A stretch of 64,000 nt of DNA, taken from the NCBI RefSeq assembly GCF_963675165.1, contig NC_087379.1, positions 5,597,442 through 5,661,441 on the forward strand, read 5' to 3'. Of this stretch, positions 13,883 through 25,452 are shown piece by piece. Each line of letters opens with the position of its first letter. The stretch's first letter is position 1. Made by a program: the position numbers and the translations under genes. This DNA is from Halichondria panicea. Lineage: Eukaryota; Porifera; Demospongiae; Suberitida; Halichondriidae. The notes under the pieces were generated by a model, which saw nothing but the letters and a program-made list of their open reading frames with translations, searched no databases and was not told the DNA's origin.

Positions 13883-14390
13883 TAGCTAATAGCAGATTTA
13901 CTTCTGTTGGAAAGTCGCATTTCATTTGCTCACTGTACATGCAGGCGTATAAGTCAGTTGTCATTTGAATATTCCTTCTCTTAATTAGAGTGTGTGAGGA
14001 GGAGGTCAAGGCGAGGATGGGATTGGTGGAGTGTGTCAACCACAACCTAGTGGAGCCGGCCCTACCATCATCTACGAGAAACACGGTGACTATATGTACT
14101 CTGAACCTTCATACCTTGGTTATTACACAGCTAACAAGTATTTAAATCTAGTGCCTGGATAGTCTGTATCTGCAGTTGTATTATATAAGTGAAACCTCCG
14201 AAAATGTGTGCAGCATTTATTTGCGACGTTTTTTTCTCTGTATTGAGCCTGAGGTGGTCCTTTATTCAGTGGTACCTATAATGTAGGAAAGTGATTTTGT
14301 AAACTGAAGCAGTGTCCACACAGAGAGATGTTTAATTGAGTCTCCCTTATTCAGAGGGTCCTTTACAAGAGGTTCCACTGGTATTCATTA

Positions 14391-14425
14391 TGCCTCGGTG
14401 TGCATGCGCAAGCGAGGTATACGGT

Positions 14426-14477
<52 letters not shown>

Positions 14478-15850
14478 CTGCTACAGCTGCTCAAGGATCA
14501 ATGAAGTGCAAGTAAAAGTTTCTATAGGCTTCTAGTCTCATGTTTTCTTGGATTTTGATTCGTGGGTTTGCAAAAGAATGCTTCGTTCTCGAGTTATGCC
14601 TAGTTTTGCTTACTTGGAATGCCATTGCAGCCTTTTCAGAAGCAGTCTGCCCTAAGACCCCCAAGTTTTCAGTATTTGCAAGACAAGACAGGAAATACAT
14701 ACCACAAGTATTTTAATGGTATTCATAAGGATGACATCACAAAAACATTGTTTTAATGAAATTCATAATTATATAATGAGATTCATAATGATCACCCTTA
14801 CAACTCTGTCAGATTGTAGTGAAGGGTGATTTTTTCTGAATTTCCAAAGCTCATAACACAGACCATTTACTGAACTAGAACTTGTTACTAGGAGATAAAT
14901 TAGTTCAATATGGAATGTATTGACTCAGCAAGTTTGGACTGGATTGAGATAGTGTGAACAGCTTGCGCAAACTCTCAAAGTTAGCTCATTCTGAATAATC
15001 TCTGTGGTTGGTGGAACTCATGGCTGCATATCTCCAGATGTGAATGGAACCAGAGACTGCCTAAAGGATCAACTAGTGCATCTGATGCATGTGCATGCTT
15101 AGCAGCAAGCTAGAAGGCTTGAAGTCATTCATGAAGTGTTCTATGCTATTGCCAAGTTGTGTATTTATTTCAAAGTTTGTGTAACTGCTTTGCAAACACC
15201 ATTCATTTGTATGGCATTTACCTTGAATATGTTGTAATTTAGATCCTTTTGATTTGATCAACCAATTTTTAGCTTGCTACGTTGATGGTGAACAGCTTGC
15301 TCAAACTCTCGAACTTTCCGCAATCGTTTTCACAACTTAATGCCAGTTTGACCCAAATTCATATTTTAAAGTGTTTATCGTATGTTAAACTGTCTTCTTA
15401 TTACATATTTCAACTTAGATAGCTCTAAAAACCTTTACTTTTATCAGAAACAAAGAAAAACTGTTCTCATTAATATATTCATGAGGCAACTTGTAGCACT
15501 TCCTGTCTTACAACATTTGGGGTCTTAGGGCAGACTGAAGAGCACGTAGCCAAACTTGTTTACTGAGTGTTGCTACTCTACTTGTAGTTAGCTCTGCACT
15601 AGAACGCTAGCTATTGGTAGCTGCAAGAGTGAAAAGAGAGCTGCAGAGCCGCTGCGCTGATGGCAGTCATTAATTTTAGACTTGAACTTGGCATCGATCG
15701 TTTTTAACAACAATCATGGTCGATCATTACCCACTCTTTGAGTTTGCATACAGCAAATTGAAAAAATGTTCATCATGTGTATAAAATTAAGCTATTAGTA
15801 GCCTTATGTTATGTAGCTTTGGCATCTCCACCGAGGCATCAGCACCTGCG
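14391..15850. repeat. Composite repeat region: TGCCTCGGTG-ended element, (GT)n and an inner inverted pair
   Basis: Starts TGCCTCGGTG at 14391 and ends CACCGAGGCA near 15836. A (GT)n tract lies at about 14430-14474. The stretch after it (about 14520-14605) recurs at 26075-26160 behind another (GT)n tract. An inner inverted pair (GTCTGCCCTAAGACCCC near 14650 and its complement near 15530) suggests a nested element. All of 12977-15855 is extra sequence relative to the region behind gene A. No gene seen. Confidence 0.6.
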
Positions 15851-15938
15851 GTGCTTTCATATTGATGTTGGTACTGTGTTTCCTGTGTATAGGTGAGTAT
15901 GTTGCACAGATCAATTAAGTTCACTCTGCTGCTAATGG

Positions 15939-16087
15939 CAAAATATTCGTGGTTGAAGGTCTAAATATTTTACCCACGAATGAAGCGACCTTGCAGTGCA
16001 AGCTCCAACCACGAAAATATTACCCACGAACAATATTGCTGAACCACGAATATTTTGTTCCTTGAAAATTACCCACTATACGGTAAT
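15939..16087. mobile_element. Partial palindromic MITE, CCGTATAG family
   Basis: Inverted stretches around AAAATATTCGTGGTTG, with a canonical right end (ACCCACTATACGGTA). The left terminus is missing. Related to copies at 12515, 46198 and 50094. Confidence 0.6.
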
Positions 16088-16669
16088 ATAATTTGATTGT
16101 GCGTTAGGTTTTGTCTTTCAAAGTTACACTTGAATTATAATGTACTGATCTGATCCTGTACTTTGTTTCGAGCGAAGCGAGGTTATGTTTGGGTCCTATC
16201 GAGATTTTCTGTGGTGGTGGTGGCAGTGGTGGTGGTGGTTGACGTCGAGGCAAAAGGAGCTCTACCTGGACTTCTGGTGAACATGTAGGCTTTGATATTT
16301 GGCGTGGAGTCTTGGCAGATGCTGAGGGACGTCGACTCACAGTCTTAGACCTCAGCAACAGCCAGGAGTGGCTAAACCGGTGCCTGGACGATCGACTAAC
16401 TTTCTTGTGTGTCAACCATTAGACGTCTTTACCAGATTGAATGCTTATATAGACCTAGCTTTATTCTTATGTGACGATTATTAGGTCCAGATCAGAGCCA
16501 GAGAACAAGTCTGATAAACTATATGTGTGCGCATGCATAGCGAGGTTTGCACTCCAGTGTATACCTAGTTTTATTAATCTCTGTCACTGTAAAATTGCAC
16601 AACTAGCAATAATAGAACTGACAATCTTTATCAAATCACAAAAAGAAACGAAGAGACTGTACCCTGCTG

Positions 16670-16790
16670 CTGGGGCAACTCAAAGCTCCTGTGAAACAAC
16701 TAGCAACTCCAAGGAATATGCATGACATTGCTATATAGATTCTAGTAAGTGTTCAAGCATTACCAATAAAATGGTAAACATAATTTCATA
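16670..16790 (+). pseudogene. Death-domain exon remnant 3
   Basis: Strongly decayed third copy of the relic seen at 3150 and 12418, recognisable by the ordered matches from the CTAGCAATAATAGAA block (16600) to GTTCAAGCATTACCAA (about 16750). It marks the end of a third duplicated unit just before gene C. Confidence 0.55.
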
Positions 16791-16966
16791 ATAAAATTAA
16801 GAAGGCAATAAGAATAGATCTTGAGGAAGGGAAAACAAAGTACGTGCGTGTCTTGTCTATCCATCAGGAACATGGACATACACATTGCTGCCTGTGACGG
16901 TGACTTGAGTGCTGTGCAAGCTGCCGTAAAGAGAGGAGATGATGTAAACAGTATGGAAGTAAGCTG

Positions 16967-17436
16967 GTTTTGTGGTAGTCTCATGAATCAGCCGCCCTTC
17001 CACGGAGAATCCATCTGAGCACTTTAGTCCAGAGGTCATTGCACAATGGAATGTTAATTGTCATTACGTTAGTGTCAAAACTAATTATTTTCCAACACAT
17101 GCAAAGGTCAACCGCGAACGTTTGACTAGCAGCTATGAATTTTTGTTTGGCTTGCTCCAAGAACGTTGCTAAAGGAACTAAAAAGGGTCGCACAGGACCG
17201 CACTAGTCAACTCCACTTATTATAGCTCCTTGACTGGCGAACAGTATAGCCACAGTTATAGGCTGACTATAGCGCTATCTATAAATGCGTCCTACTGTAC
17301 AGAACGCATACGCTTCTTGTCATTCTTTTTCAATCCCCTTGATCTCATTGGTCAGGTCGAATTAAAAAGTTCAGTCTAAAGTGCTCTGACAAACTCTCCG
17401 TGGATGGGCGGCTGATTCATGAGACTAGTTTTGTGG
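16967..17436. mobile_element. 452-bp MITE with TAGTCTC ends and 9-bp target duplication
   Basis: Element 16976-17427 has inverted ends TAGTCTCATGAATCAGCCGC, similar over about 50 bp. The perfect 9-bp direct repeat GTTTTGTGG lies at 16967-16975 and 17428-17436. Removing the element restores the donor-proximal intron sequence seen in genes B and D. A 9-bp duplication is usual for Mutator-like and FB-type elements. Confidence 0.8.
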
Positions 17437-17560
17437 GTCTGATGTCAGTATAGAGCTGAAGCTGTGAAAGTCTGTTGGTAGCTGTTGTGCTTTTAGCAAA
17501 GAATTTTTAAATGCAAATAATTATTGGCTGTCTACATCCCTGTAACTATAGCCTAAACTA

Positions 17561-17674
17561 TACTGTCTCATTAGCAGTTAAAGCAGTCCATGAAAGTGTC
17601 TCCAACAGCTCATTTTTGCGCACACACACACACAATCACTCTACCCCTGCTGCGCACTGCACACACACGGGATA
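17561..17674 (+). repeat. Direct repeat, left copy (partner at 34056-34175)
   Basis: About 115 bp sharing GCAGTTAAAGCAGTC, GAAAGTGTCT, GCTCATTTTTG and AATCACTCTACCCCTGCTGC with 34056-34175 in the same orientation. The pair brackets 16.4 kb of the gene C intron. The rest of 17437-19180 is AT-rich intron with many TGCATGCA words and no gene that I can support. Confidence 0.6.
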
Positions 17675-19180
17675 AGTATATTGCATGCATGGTGGTGTGC
17701 TTTAGACCACGCACCATGCAGCCTATATAATTATTATGACATAAAACGTTCACCCACCCCATTATCACATCACGTGTACACACATGCACATACGCAGTAT
17801 TACATCACGTATTATATAAGGTAAACCATGCATGCATAATAATTATATCTACACGTATATACAGTCAATGAGCTGTTACAAAGTAGCCTCATGCACACAC
17901 ATGCATGCTGGCGCAGTTCAAAATGATAGAAACCTTAATTTGACTTCAACTGCATGTGTATACAGACAGCTATACAATCATGGTACAATCATAATGTATA
18001 GCAATCGTTATAATTATGTAGCATAATTATATTATGTACACAACACATCTTCACTCTAGGTGCGCTTGTGTAAATCTAAGGTCACACATGCATTGTCTGG
18101 TCTGCTGGTTCAGCTTGTTTATGAGACATTTAGTCTGTTCTGCTGCTTATGAGTCCCTGGGGTTTTCCCTGGTCTTGGCCATGTATTGGTTACACTGTAA
18201 ATGTGGTTTGTGAAACTAACACCATGCACATGTAGTGTCATGTGTTAATTTATAATTGACTACTATAATTATATAGACTCTATAGCAGATAAGTGGGATG
18301 TCAGACTCTTAGTTATAGGGCCATGACATGCACCAGCGGCTGCCGCGCTGCATGCATGTACTGAATATAGCTATATTTACCTGGATACCATGGAACAACG
18401 TCGTACACTTTTACCAGATCATCGATTCGGCACCTGCATGTGTGTTTATTTTGCTATAGGGCCAGACGTTGTCACTCCGACCTATATATTGTGCATGCGT
18501 GTATAACAGTCAGCAAGGTGACCTAGGACATACACCCCATATATAGCCTCCCCAGGGGGATATACCATGCAGTATAGAAAATGCATGCAACAATGGCAGT
18601 TAATTGTGGCAACAGTATACATTCCATGCAGGTCTTCCTATAATAATTATACTCTGTGAGAACGGACTACATATAGGTGAGAGTGCACTATGACTTTAAT
18701 ATTGTAATAGTAGATGCCACATTGTCTGCATGCATGGTAAGCATGATAATTATGTCATGGGAATTTTCATTTCACTTGTTTGTGCAGCAGCTGTGTGAGC
18801 TCGCGGCCACGCACATGGGATTTAACCAGGGAAAACACCCCAAGTCCCATGTTGCCATACATGCACACAGCTGCAAACATATCAAATCTGAGTGAACATG
18901 CCCTCACCTCTGTTTACTATGCATGCAGACAATGTGGCATCTACTACTATAATCCAGAGTCCCTGAATGGGTTTGCTGTGTATAGATCTTTATATATAAT
19001 TATCAGTACGAATAATGATGGTCAATGATTAACTATTTAAATCGCAACTCATTGATTTAAATGTTGTGTGCATGATGGGATAGTATTTAGCTATTATATG
19101 CCTCTGCTGTTTTTCTTGTGTGTGAGGTGTATTTGTCTAGTTGATCTTCATGCATGCATGCGACGTCTTATATATAATTG

Positions 19181-19405
19181 TACCGTATTATTAGAATATT
19201 TGCATGCAGGTGAAAAACTATTGCGAATCAGCGAAATCAGCAGAAAATTTGACCCTTTGCGATCTAACTATTACATTCTGGCAAGGATCGTGTGTATTTA
19301 CATGTAATAATTTAGGTTTTGCGATTTTATTGTTACGAATTGATCAACCCTCACAAAGTTCGCATATGTGCTTGATGCTCACAAAAATATTCTAGTAACA
19401 CGGTA
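19181..19405. mobile_element. MITE, TACCGTATTACTAGAATATT family
   Basis: Inverted ends of the form TACCGTATTATTAGAATATT, with TA at both edges. A second copy lies at 49058-49265, in a CHD intron. Confidence 0.7.
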
Positions 19406-19861
19406 TAGGCTATATATACGAGAAATTAATTGCCCCTAGCTGGTTCAAATTTTACTGTCGATCCAGATCGATGTACATGTGATATAAGCACTCCAGAGCA
19501 ATAAAAAAAAACTGCATGGTCTTGCATGGTCTTGTATCTCACTGCTCATATGCAATATTGATGACCAACAAGTTATAGCACATAATTAGTATCAACATAC
19601 TAACTAATTATTATTGCAAGCGGCTATCATATCGCATTTTGTATCGCACAATTAATTAGAAGCCGATCCCCATTGAAATCGCAGCATTTAGTAATAAGTT
19701 AATTGCATAAAGCAGGAGCCTTTAATTTATAATAGATCTGTAAAATGTGATTATTGTTCTTTAGGGTGCACTTTAATCAAAACTTAGATCTACCTTGTTT
19801 GCGGTTAGATGACATACAAACGGAATAGCTCCACCCCCTCTTACCCAGACACTGCAAAACG

Positions 19862-19869
19862 TATAAAAG
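19862..19869 (+). promoter_or_regulatory. TATA box of the intronless gene
   Basis: TATAAAAG, 74 bp upstream of the ATG at 19936. This leaves room for an RNA start near 19892 and a leader of about 45 nt. Confidence 0.6.
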
Positions 19870-19935
19870 GCATGCAATAATTCATGAATCATCTCTGACA
19901 ATCGACAAAGAGGCAGAAAACTGAAGCAGATAACT

Positions 19936-20583
19936 ATGGCAACAACAAAACCATCAAAGCAGCAGATCTCAGCAGCTATAGACACTTTGGCAGAGTGGTT
20001 TCCAGAAGAGGCTACCAACTTGAAAAGTAATCGGGATGCCATCATATCTTACCATGATGGTGATGCTAATCCAGCACTGGAATCCTCACTCAGCCGTGTT
20101 GAGAAGAATGAGGTTGAACTTGCTGTCGAAATCCCCAAATTAACGCCTTGCGAAGAAGCCTGTAGTGTTGTGGTTGTGGATGTGATTTTTTTTTGCTTTG
20201 GCCTGGTCGGGCTGCACGTGTCCAATCAGGAACGACTAACTCGAGCAATTATCCAAGAAATGGGAGGTGAAACTCTACGTGGTTTGGCACGAGCTATTCA
20301 TGCTTTTAGTACCGCTGACGGTGCCATCAATAAAGCGAAAGCCCTCTTCACTCTTGCTGGTCAAATCTTCAAAGCTGGTGGCTTCAAAGCTGCATTTAAG
20401 GTGATCAAGAGTGAAATGAGTTGGTGGGATTGGGTAAAAACAGGTGTTATAGCCGTCGCTCAAATTGTGGCGTGGTTTGCAACCGATGGTGTCGCATTTG
20501 TTGCAGAAGCAGCACTGACCATTATGTCTGCCGAACAACTAATTGAGGATGCAGTAAAAGCTGGTCAAGCGTGCTCTCAGTGA
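19936..20583 (+). CDS. Intronless 215-aa protein of unknown family
   Basis: Single uninterrupted reading frame from ATG (preceded by a TATA box) to TGA. I do not recognise the family. The N-terminal 70 residues are charged and helical (begins MATTKPSKQQ). A hydrophobic stretch follows at about 76-96 (VVVVDVIFFCFGLVGLHV). A KA-rich amphipathic region lies at about 130-160, and a second hydrophobic region at about 165-200 (WVKTGVIAVAQIVAWFA...). There is no N-terminal signal peptide, and the two apolar segments suggest membrane association. It lies in the same orientation inside the 17-kb intron of pseudogene C. Single-exon structure among intron-rich neighbours suggests a retrocopy or horizontal origin; neither is shown. 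An AATAAA at about 20967 may serve as poly(A) signal. Confidence 0.7.
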   Translation: MATTKPSKQQISAAIDTLAEWFPEEATNLKSNRDAIISYHDGDANPALESSLSRVEKNEVELAVEIPKLTPCEEACSVVVVDVIFFCFGLVGLHVSNQERLTRAIIQEMGGETLRGLARAIHAFSTADGAINKAKALFTLAGQIFKAGGFKAAFKVIKSEMSWWDWVKTGVIAVAQIVAWFATDGVAFVAEAALTIMSAEQLIEDAVKAGQACSQ

Positions 20584-20763
20584 ATTGACACTGCATGGTT
20601 TTGCAGAAGTGAAAAATAAGACAATATTATAGAACACAATGCAGCTGTGCATATATTAGTAGATTTTAGCGGCTATATTATTAGTTTATATTATAGGCTT
20701 GCAAATATTTCTTTTATATTGATAGCGCTAAATTTCTAAATTTGAATTTGCCGCTGCATGCAT

Positions 20764-20957
20764 GCACGGATGGGCGAGCAGTGTATATCTGCGTTGCACC
20801 CGTATCACTATAGAGGGACCTCAAAGTGCACGGATGCATTGGGCGAGCAGTGTATATCTGCGTTGCACCCGTATCACTAGAGGGACCTCAAAGTGCACGG
20901 ATGGGCAAGCAGTGTATATCTGCGTTGCACCCATATCACTAGAGGGACCTCAAAGTG
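20764..20957. repeat. Three tandem copies of a ~64-bp unit
   Basis: Units at about 20764-20827, 20828-20894 and 20895-20957, each with GCAGTGTATATCTGCGTTGC and ending AGAGGGACCTCAAAGTG. It lies just downstream of the intronless gene. 20584-20763 and 20958-21699 contain no gene that I can support; an end resembling a hAT terminus (CAGGGGCGTTTCTAGAG) sits at about 21410. Confidence 0.85.
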
Positions 20958-21739
20958 CTATAGTGAAAAATAAATGAGGGGGAGTCCCATATCGCTTCTA
21001 TATACATGCACCAGTGTCGCAGGATTCAGTTACCCCCGGTCACTATACTTATACTCCTCTACCTCTGAGCCACAGCCAGCCTTGACTATACAGAGCAAGA
21101 ATTTGACTGCATTGTTTGACCCCATGAACATGTAATAAGTCTACTAGGTCTATATAGCTATAGCTCAGCACAAAACAAAACTGTTCATTGCATCTGTATT
21201 GGCATTTGCTATTTTGCTGTTCAATAATTATGATTAATAACAGTGCCATGCAGTATAGGGAGTAAAAATATGAGCCATATTCCCTGGAAGTAAAATATGG
21301 CTCATATTCACTAGAAATCACGTAGGATACAGAAAATAAACAAGATGCATGCTCATTCACCCCGTGTGTTGCACAGCGGCAAAATGGATACAATACTGTT
21401 TACCATAATCAGGGGCGTTTCTAGAGATTGAAGCAGAGGGGTGCTCAAGAGCACAGAAAAAATGAGGTCGTGCGCATAGCGCGCGCGATTTTCCTCCTCC
21501 GCATTTATTGCGGTGCGTCTTTTACATGAATAGCGTGACAATAAGACATAATTATGAGTCAGTCATCTTGTAGGATCTCCATGCACTATTCCCCTGGAGT
21601 ACATCCTAGCAAACTGGTCAATCACTGCAATGGGGATGTCCAGTCAGTCTAGTGTTAGTCATTGCTTCACACACTTCACAGTATCTCTCAGTGGAGCAAG
21701 AGGTGACTTAGCCTCGATTCCAGGCCGCTTGAACAAGGC

Positions 21740-22525
21740 GGCCTGGTATAGCCTCGTTCCCAGGCCTTACTTTTTCTTGCTGTTGTCACTGTTCATCCAT
21801 AAACATAAGAAAGACATAGTGAGGCAGCAAAGAAAGAAATGGGCGTACAATTAAGAAAACGTAAGGCCTGGTTTGGGAAATCGCGTGATCCACAAGGATT
21901 TTTATGAACGTGGGCGATATGTAGCCCACAATCGTGACGTAAGGTATTCTCCCACGCATTCCGAGTAAGACTGTACTGCACTGTACTGCACTGAGACAAC
22001 CACCAAGCTGTGCTGCAAGTCAGATCAGAGAACCAGCGTGGCCAGCTCTGGTGGCAGTAGCTACCTGCTATATGATAATGATGACTAAGCTATTCTACTA
22101 TAGCATGTAGAAAGACACAAGAAAAGGTAATAGTGATAGAATCTAAACACACAATCTAGACTAGTAGATCATCTAGCTAAGCCTAAGGTATAGCTAGCTA
22201 TAGTGCTTGCAAACTTCCAGTTCCAAGTCCATGTCCAGCTTGCAGCAGGCAAAGTTTTACTAGTCGTAGACCTCTGCGTGGGCAGTCCAACATCTCTAGC
22301 TCAGTATGCCCACGCTCATTTTCACCCTTCTACCACCCTTCTACCCTCACGCGACTTCCCGATACAGGCTCTCCTTTTTCCTAACTTTACGTCTATTTCT
22401 TTCTTTATTCCTCCAATTAATACCGTATTTTATCTCATTGAACGAATAATACAGTATTTTATCTTATTGAACGATTGTGATAAAGAACAGAAAAAGGAGA
22501 GCCTGTGTAGAGGCTAGGCCTGGTA
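21740..22525. mobile_element. 768-bp TAGCCTCG-family element nested in the left arm
   Basis: Element 21749-22516 begins TAGCCTCGTTCCCAGGCC and ends GTAGAGGCTA. The 9-bp direct repeat GGCCTGGTA lies at 21740-21748 and 22517-22525. The right arm has the uninterrupted site. Related in sequence to 47459-48202 (both carry CTCTCCTTTTTCT-type stretches). Confidence 0.8.
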
Positions 22526-22526
22526 T

Positions 22527-23117
22527 ACCTTGTATTAGCCTCGATTTAAGGCCGATTAAAATACGGCCTGGTACCTATTGCAGGGGTGATAGTGCGCATG
22601 CGCTTCAAATTACCCGAACGTAAAACCTTAGTAAATTATCCGGAAATTAGTCCGTTTACTAAGAATATGTTCCGTAATACTTTATCTCAAAGACTGAGTT
22701 CTGTGAAGCTGTGGCTTATGCCGTCTATTGCGTTGGTCTAGAAGGCTTGAACACTAGTTTTAAGACAGAAGAGGCTCTCATCTACGTCTAGGATGGTCCT
22801 ATAGCCGGGTTGTCTTTGCGAGTGGCAATTTGAGGCACCACACACTTCCCATAGCCTGTACAGATCCAAGGTAAGACATCCTGACCATACAACCGTCATA
22901 GAGGTAGATGAGAACCTCTTCTGGCTTCAGACTAGTGTGAAAGCCTTCTGGAACAACGCAATAGAGAGCTAAGCTGATGTTACAAAGATAGAAAATAGAT
23001 GAAGAAATAGGGGATTCCCCAGATTCTGGTGAATAAACTAACGCATGCGCACTATCACCCCTGCAATAGGTACCAGGCCGTATTTTAATCAGCCTTGAAT
23101 CGAGGCTAACCTTGTAT
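22527..23117. mobile_element. 573-bp foldback MITE nested in the left arm
   Basis: Element 22536-23108 has inverted ends of about 68 bp (TAGCCTCGATT..AAGGC.GATTAAAATACGG). The 9-bp direct repeat ACCTTGTAT lies at 22527-22535 and 23109-23117. Its interior also folds back (about 22690-22790 with 22890-22975). The right arm shows the empty site. Confidence 0.82.
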
Positions 23118-23539
23118 GCGCATGTAGGACCAGAAAGCCAGAAATCGGAAAAAGCGGAAGTGAAGAGTAAATGAGTGGGCGTAGCAGGGCAATGCATTCC
23201 AAGGTTAACCCATGACTTTGCGCAGATGTAATGAGATGCTCTTGCCTGATCACTCAACTAGTATCAGTGTAAGTAAGTAGAAAGCTGGCCAGCCTAGTTT
23301 TAAGAGGCAGGTAAGTAGACTCTTCATTCTCTTCATTGTCTGCAGTATAGACTCGATAATATGGCTAGCTACTTGCACATGTCTGCAGTAGGCTATAGCT
23401 AGATGCACAATGACTGAATGAATTATGTCTGTACACTGAGCTAGATTTTGTATGAATTTAACACTATCCTTTTTTAAGGTGTGTTAATTCAGCCAGTCAC
23501 CTAACTCCTACTTATACTCCCCAATTTATTGTCCTGAGG

Positions 23540-24690
23540 TTATTTGGCTCTACTGAAACACGCCAAGCCACTTTTCTGACTTTCTGAGAGCCATGATTCG
23601 AGAACGGGAACTGGAATAATTATGTTCAGTCCTAATATAATATAGACAAGCACGTATCAGCCAATAAGTTATGTTGAAATACTCAAGTTACTTTAATCGA
23701 CTGGAACTTGCTAAGAAGCTTTTCTGACTTTCCGAGAGCAGTGATTCGTTAACAGGAACCCTGAAAATAATATATTCAGTGCTGGACTAGACATGCATGC
23801 AGATATCAGCCAGTATTTGATATAAATTATACTCAATTCTGAGGTTACTTTAATCGACTGGAACTTGCTGAGCACTCGTGACTTTCTGACTTTCCGAGAG
23901 CATGTGGTTCATTAACGGGAACCCTGAAAAATAATAATTATATTCAGTGCTGGTCTAGACATGCATGCATGCAGATATCAGCCAGTATGTTGATATATAC
24001 TCTTCTGAGGTTACTTTAATCAACTGGAAGTTGCTGAGAAACTTTTCTGACTTTCCGAGAGCAGTGCTTAGTAAACGGAAACCCAGAAAATATATTTAGT
24101 GCTGGTCTTAGACAAGTAGGTAGCAGCCAATACGTTGATACACTCTTCTGAGGTTACTTTAATCGACTGGGAACTTGCTGAGCAACTTTTCTGACTTTCC
24201 GAGAGCTATGGTTCGTTAACGGGAACCCTGAAAAATAACATATTCAGTGCTGGTCTAGACATGCATGCAGATATCAGCCAGTATTTGATATAATTATACT
24301 CAAGTTTACAATTCTGAGGTTACTTTAATCGACTGGAACTTGCTGAGCAAGAACTAGCTGAGAAACTTTTCAGACTTTCCGAGAGCAGTGCTTCGTAAAC
24401 GGAAGACCAGCAGGTATCAACCAATACGTTGATACACTCTTCTCGGGTTAATTTAATCGACTGGGAACTTACTGAGCAACTTTTTAGACTTTCCGAGAGC
24501 ATGCAGTGATTCGTAAACGGAACTTGACCCTGAAAATGTTCAGTACTGTTCTTAGACATGCAAGCATGTATCAACTAATACCTATAATTATATACCCAAG
24601 TTTACAATTCTGAGGTTACTTTAATTGAGTAGAACTTGTTGACTTTCCAAGAGTAGTGATTCGTAAACAGAAACCCTGAAAATTAATTTT
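23540..24690 (+). repeat. Left-arm tandem array, 8 units
   Basis: Units of about 110-165 bp, each with CTGAGGTTACTTTAATCGAC, GACTTTCCGAGAGCAGTG, GGTTCGTTAACGGGAACC and GTGCTGGTCTAGACATGCAT. The unit core GGTTCGTTAACGGGAACC is nearly palindromic around GTTAAC. The outermost unit is the most diverged and pairs with the outermost right-arm unit. Confidence 0.85.
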
Positions 24691-25452
24691 GTTGAAACAC
24701 CCCTTAATAATAACATTAAGGTAAATTCTATACCAGGATCCAACACAGTAATGATACACAAACAATCTTCATTATATAGTCAAGTCCTGTTGTGTATAAT
24801 TATATTATAGTCTACAGCTATACAATATAGATGTATATAGGTATATGGATAAGCAGGATGATATCATGAAGTAGGCAGATGATGCTGCAATACTAGAGAT
24901 TGAAGAAGATATGAGAGTGAGTGAGGAATACTCAGAATGTGCTGAATCAGAGGTATACAGGCATATATAGTTACAACATAAACTGTCGATGTGTACAATG
25001 TGTTAATTACGTAATGGTTATGCAATGTTTACTATGTTTATAGTTTTAGTTTTGTGGTAATACGTGCCAGGCCAGTTTCTTAAAATAATCGTCGCCATAT
25101 TGGAAGGCAAGCATATCCCTACCAACGATCGGAGCGCCCCAATGATAAAGGCTTACTACCATACACATATACCGTGACAATCTGTCAGTGGGTGAAATTG
25201 AAACCCATTAACCAACCAGAAAGAAAAGCGCATGTGTTACGTACAGAAGAAAAAGGATGCCATCGAAGGGAGATTAAAAAGAAATTCGAGCATTAGAGGT
25301 GCAAAAATAATTATATCAATAGTTCCTGACTCAACCAGAAAATCAAATTAAAGGAAGATTTGAGAAAACCATGCTTTAATAATTACGTCCAGTGCAATCG
25401 TTAGCATCAAGTTCTAATGAGCATGATAGACTATCCTGCATGTATAGACATA

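Noticed and set aside
16104-16415. 103-codon proline-rich frame on the minus strand
   Set aside because: Low-complexity CCACCA run drives the frame; no splice or domain support, and the region is relic intergenic sequence.
22799-23257. 152-codon minus-strand frame
   Set aside because: It runs across the foldback MITE boundary (23108) and is not shared with the right arm, so it is chance openness.
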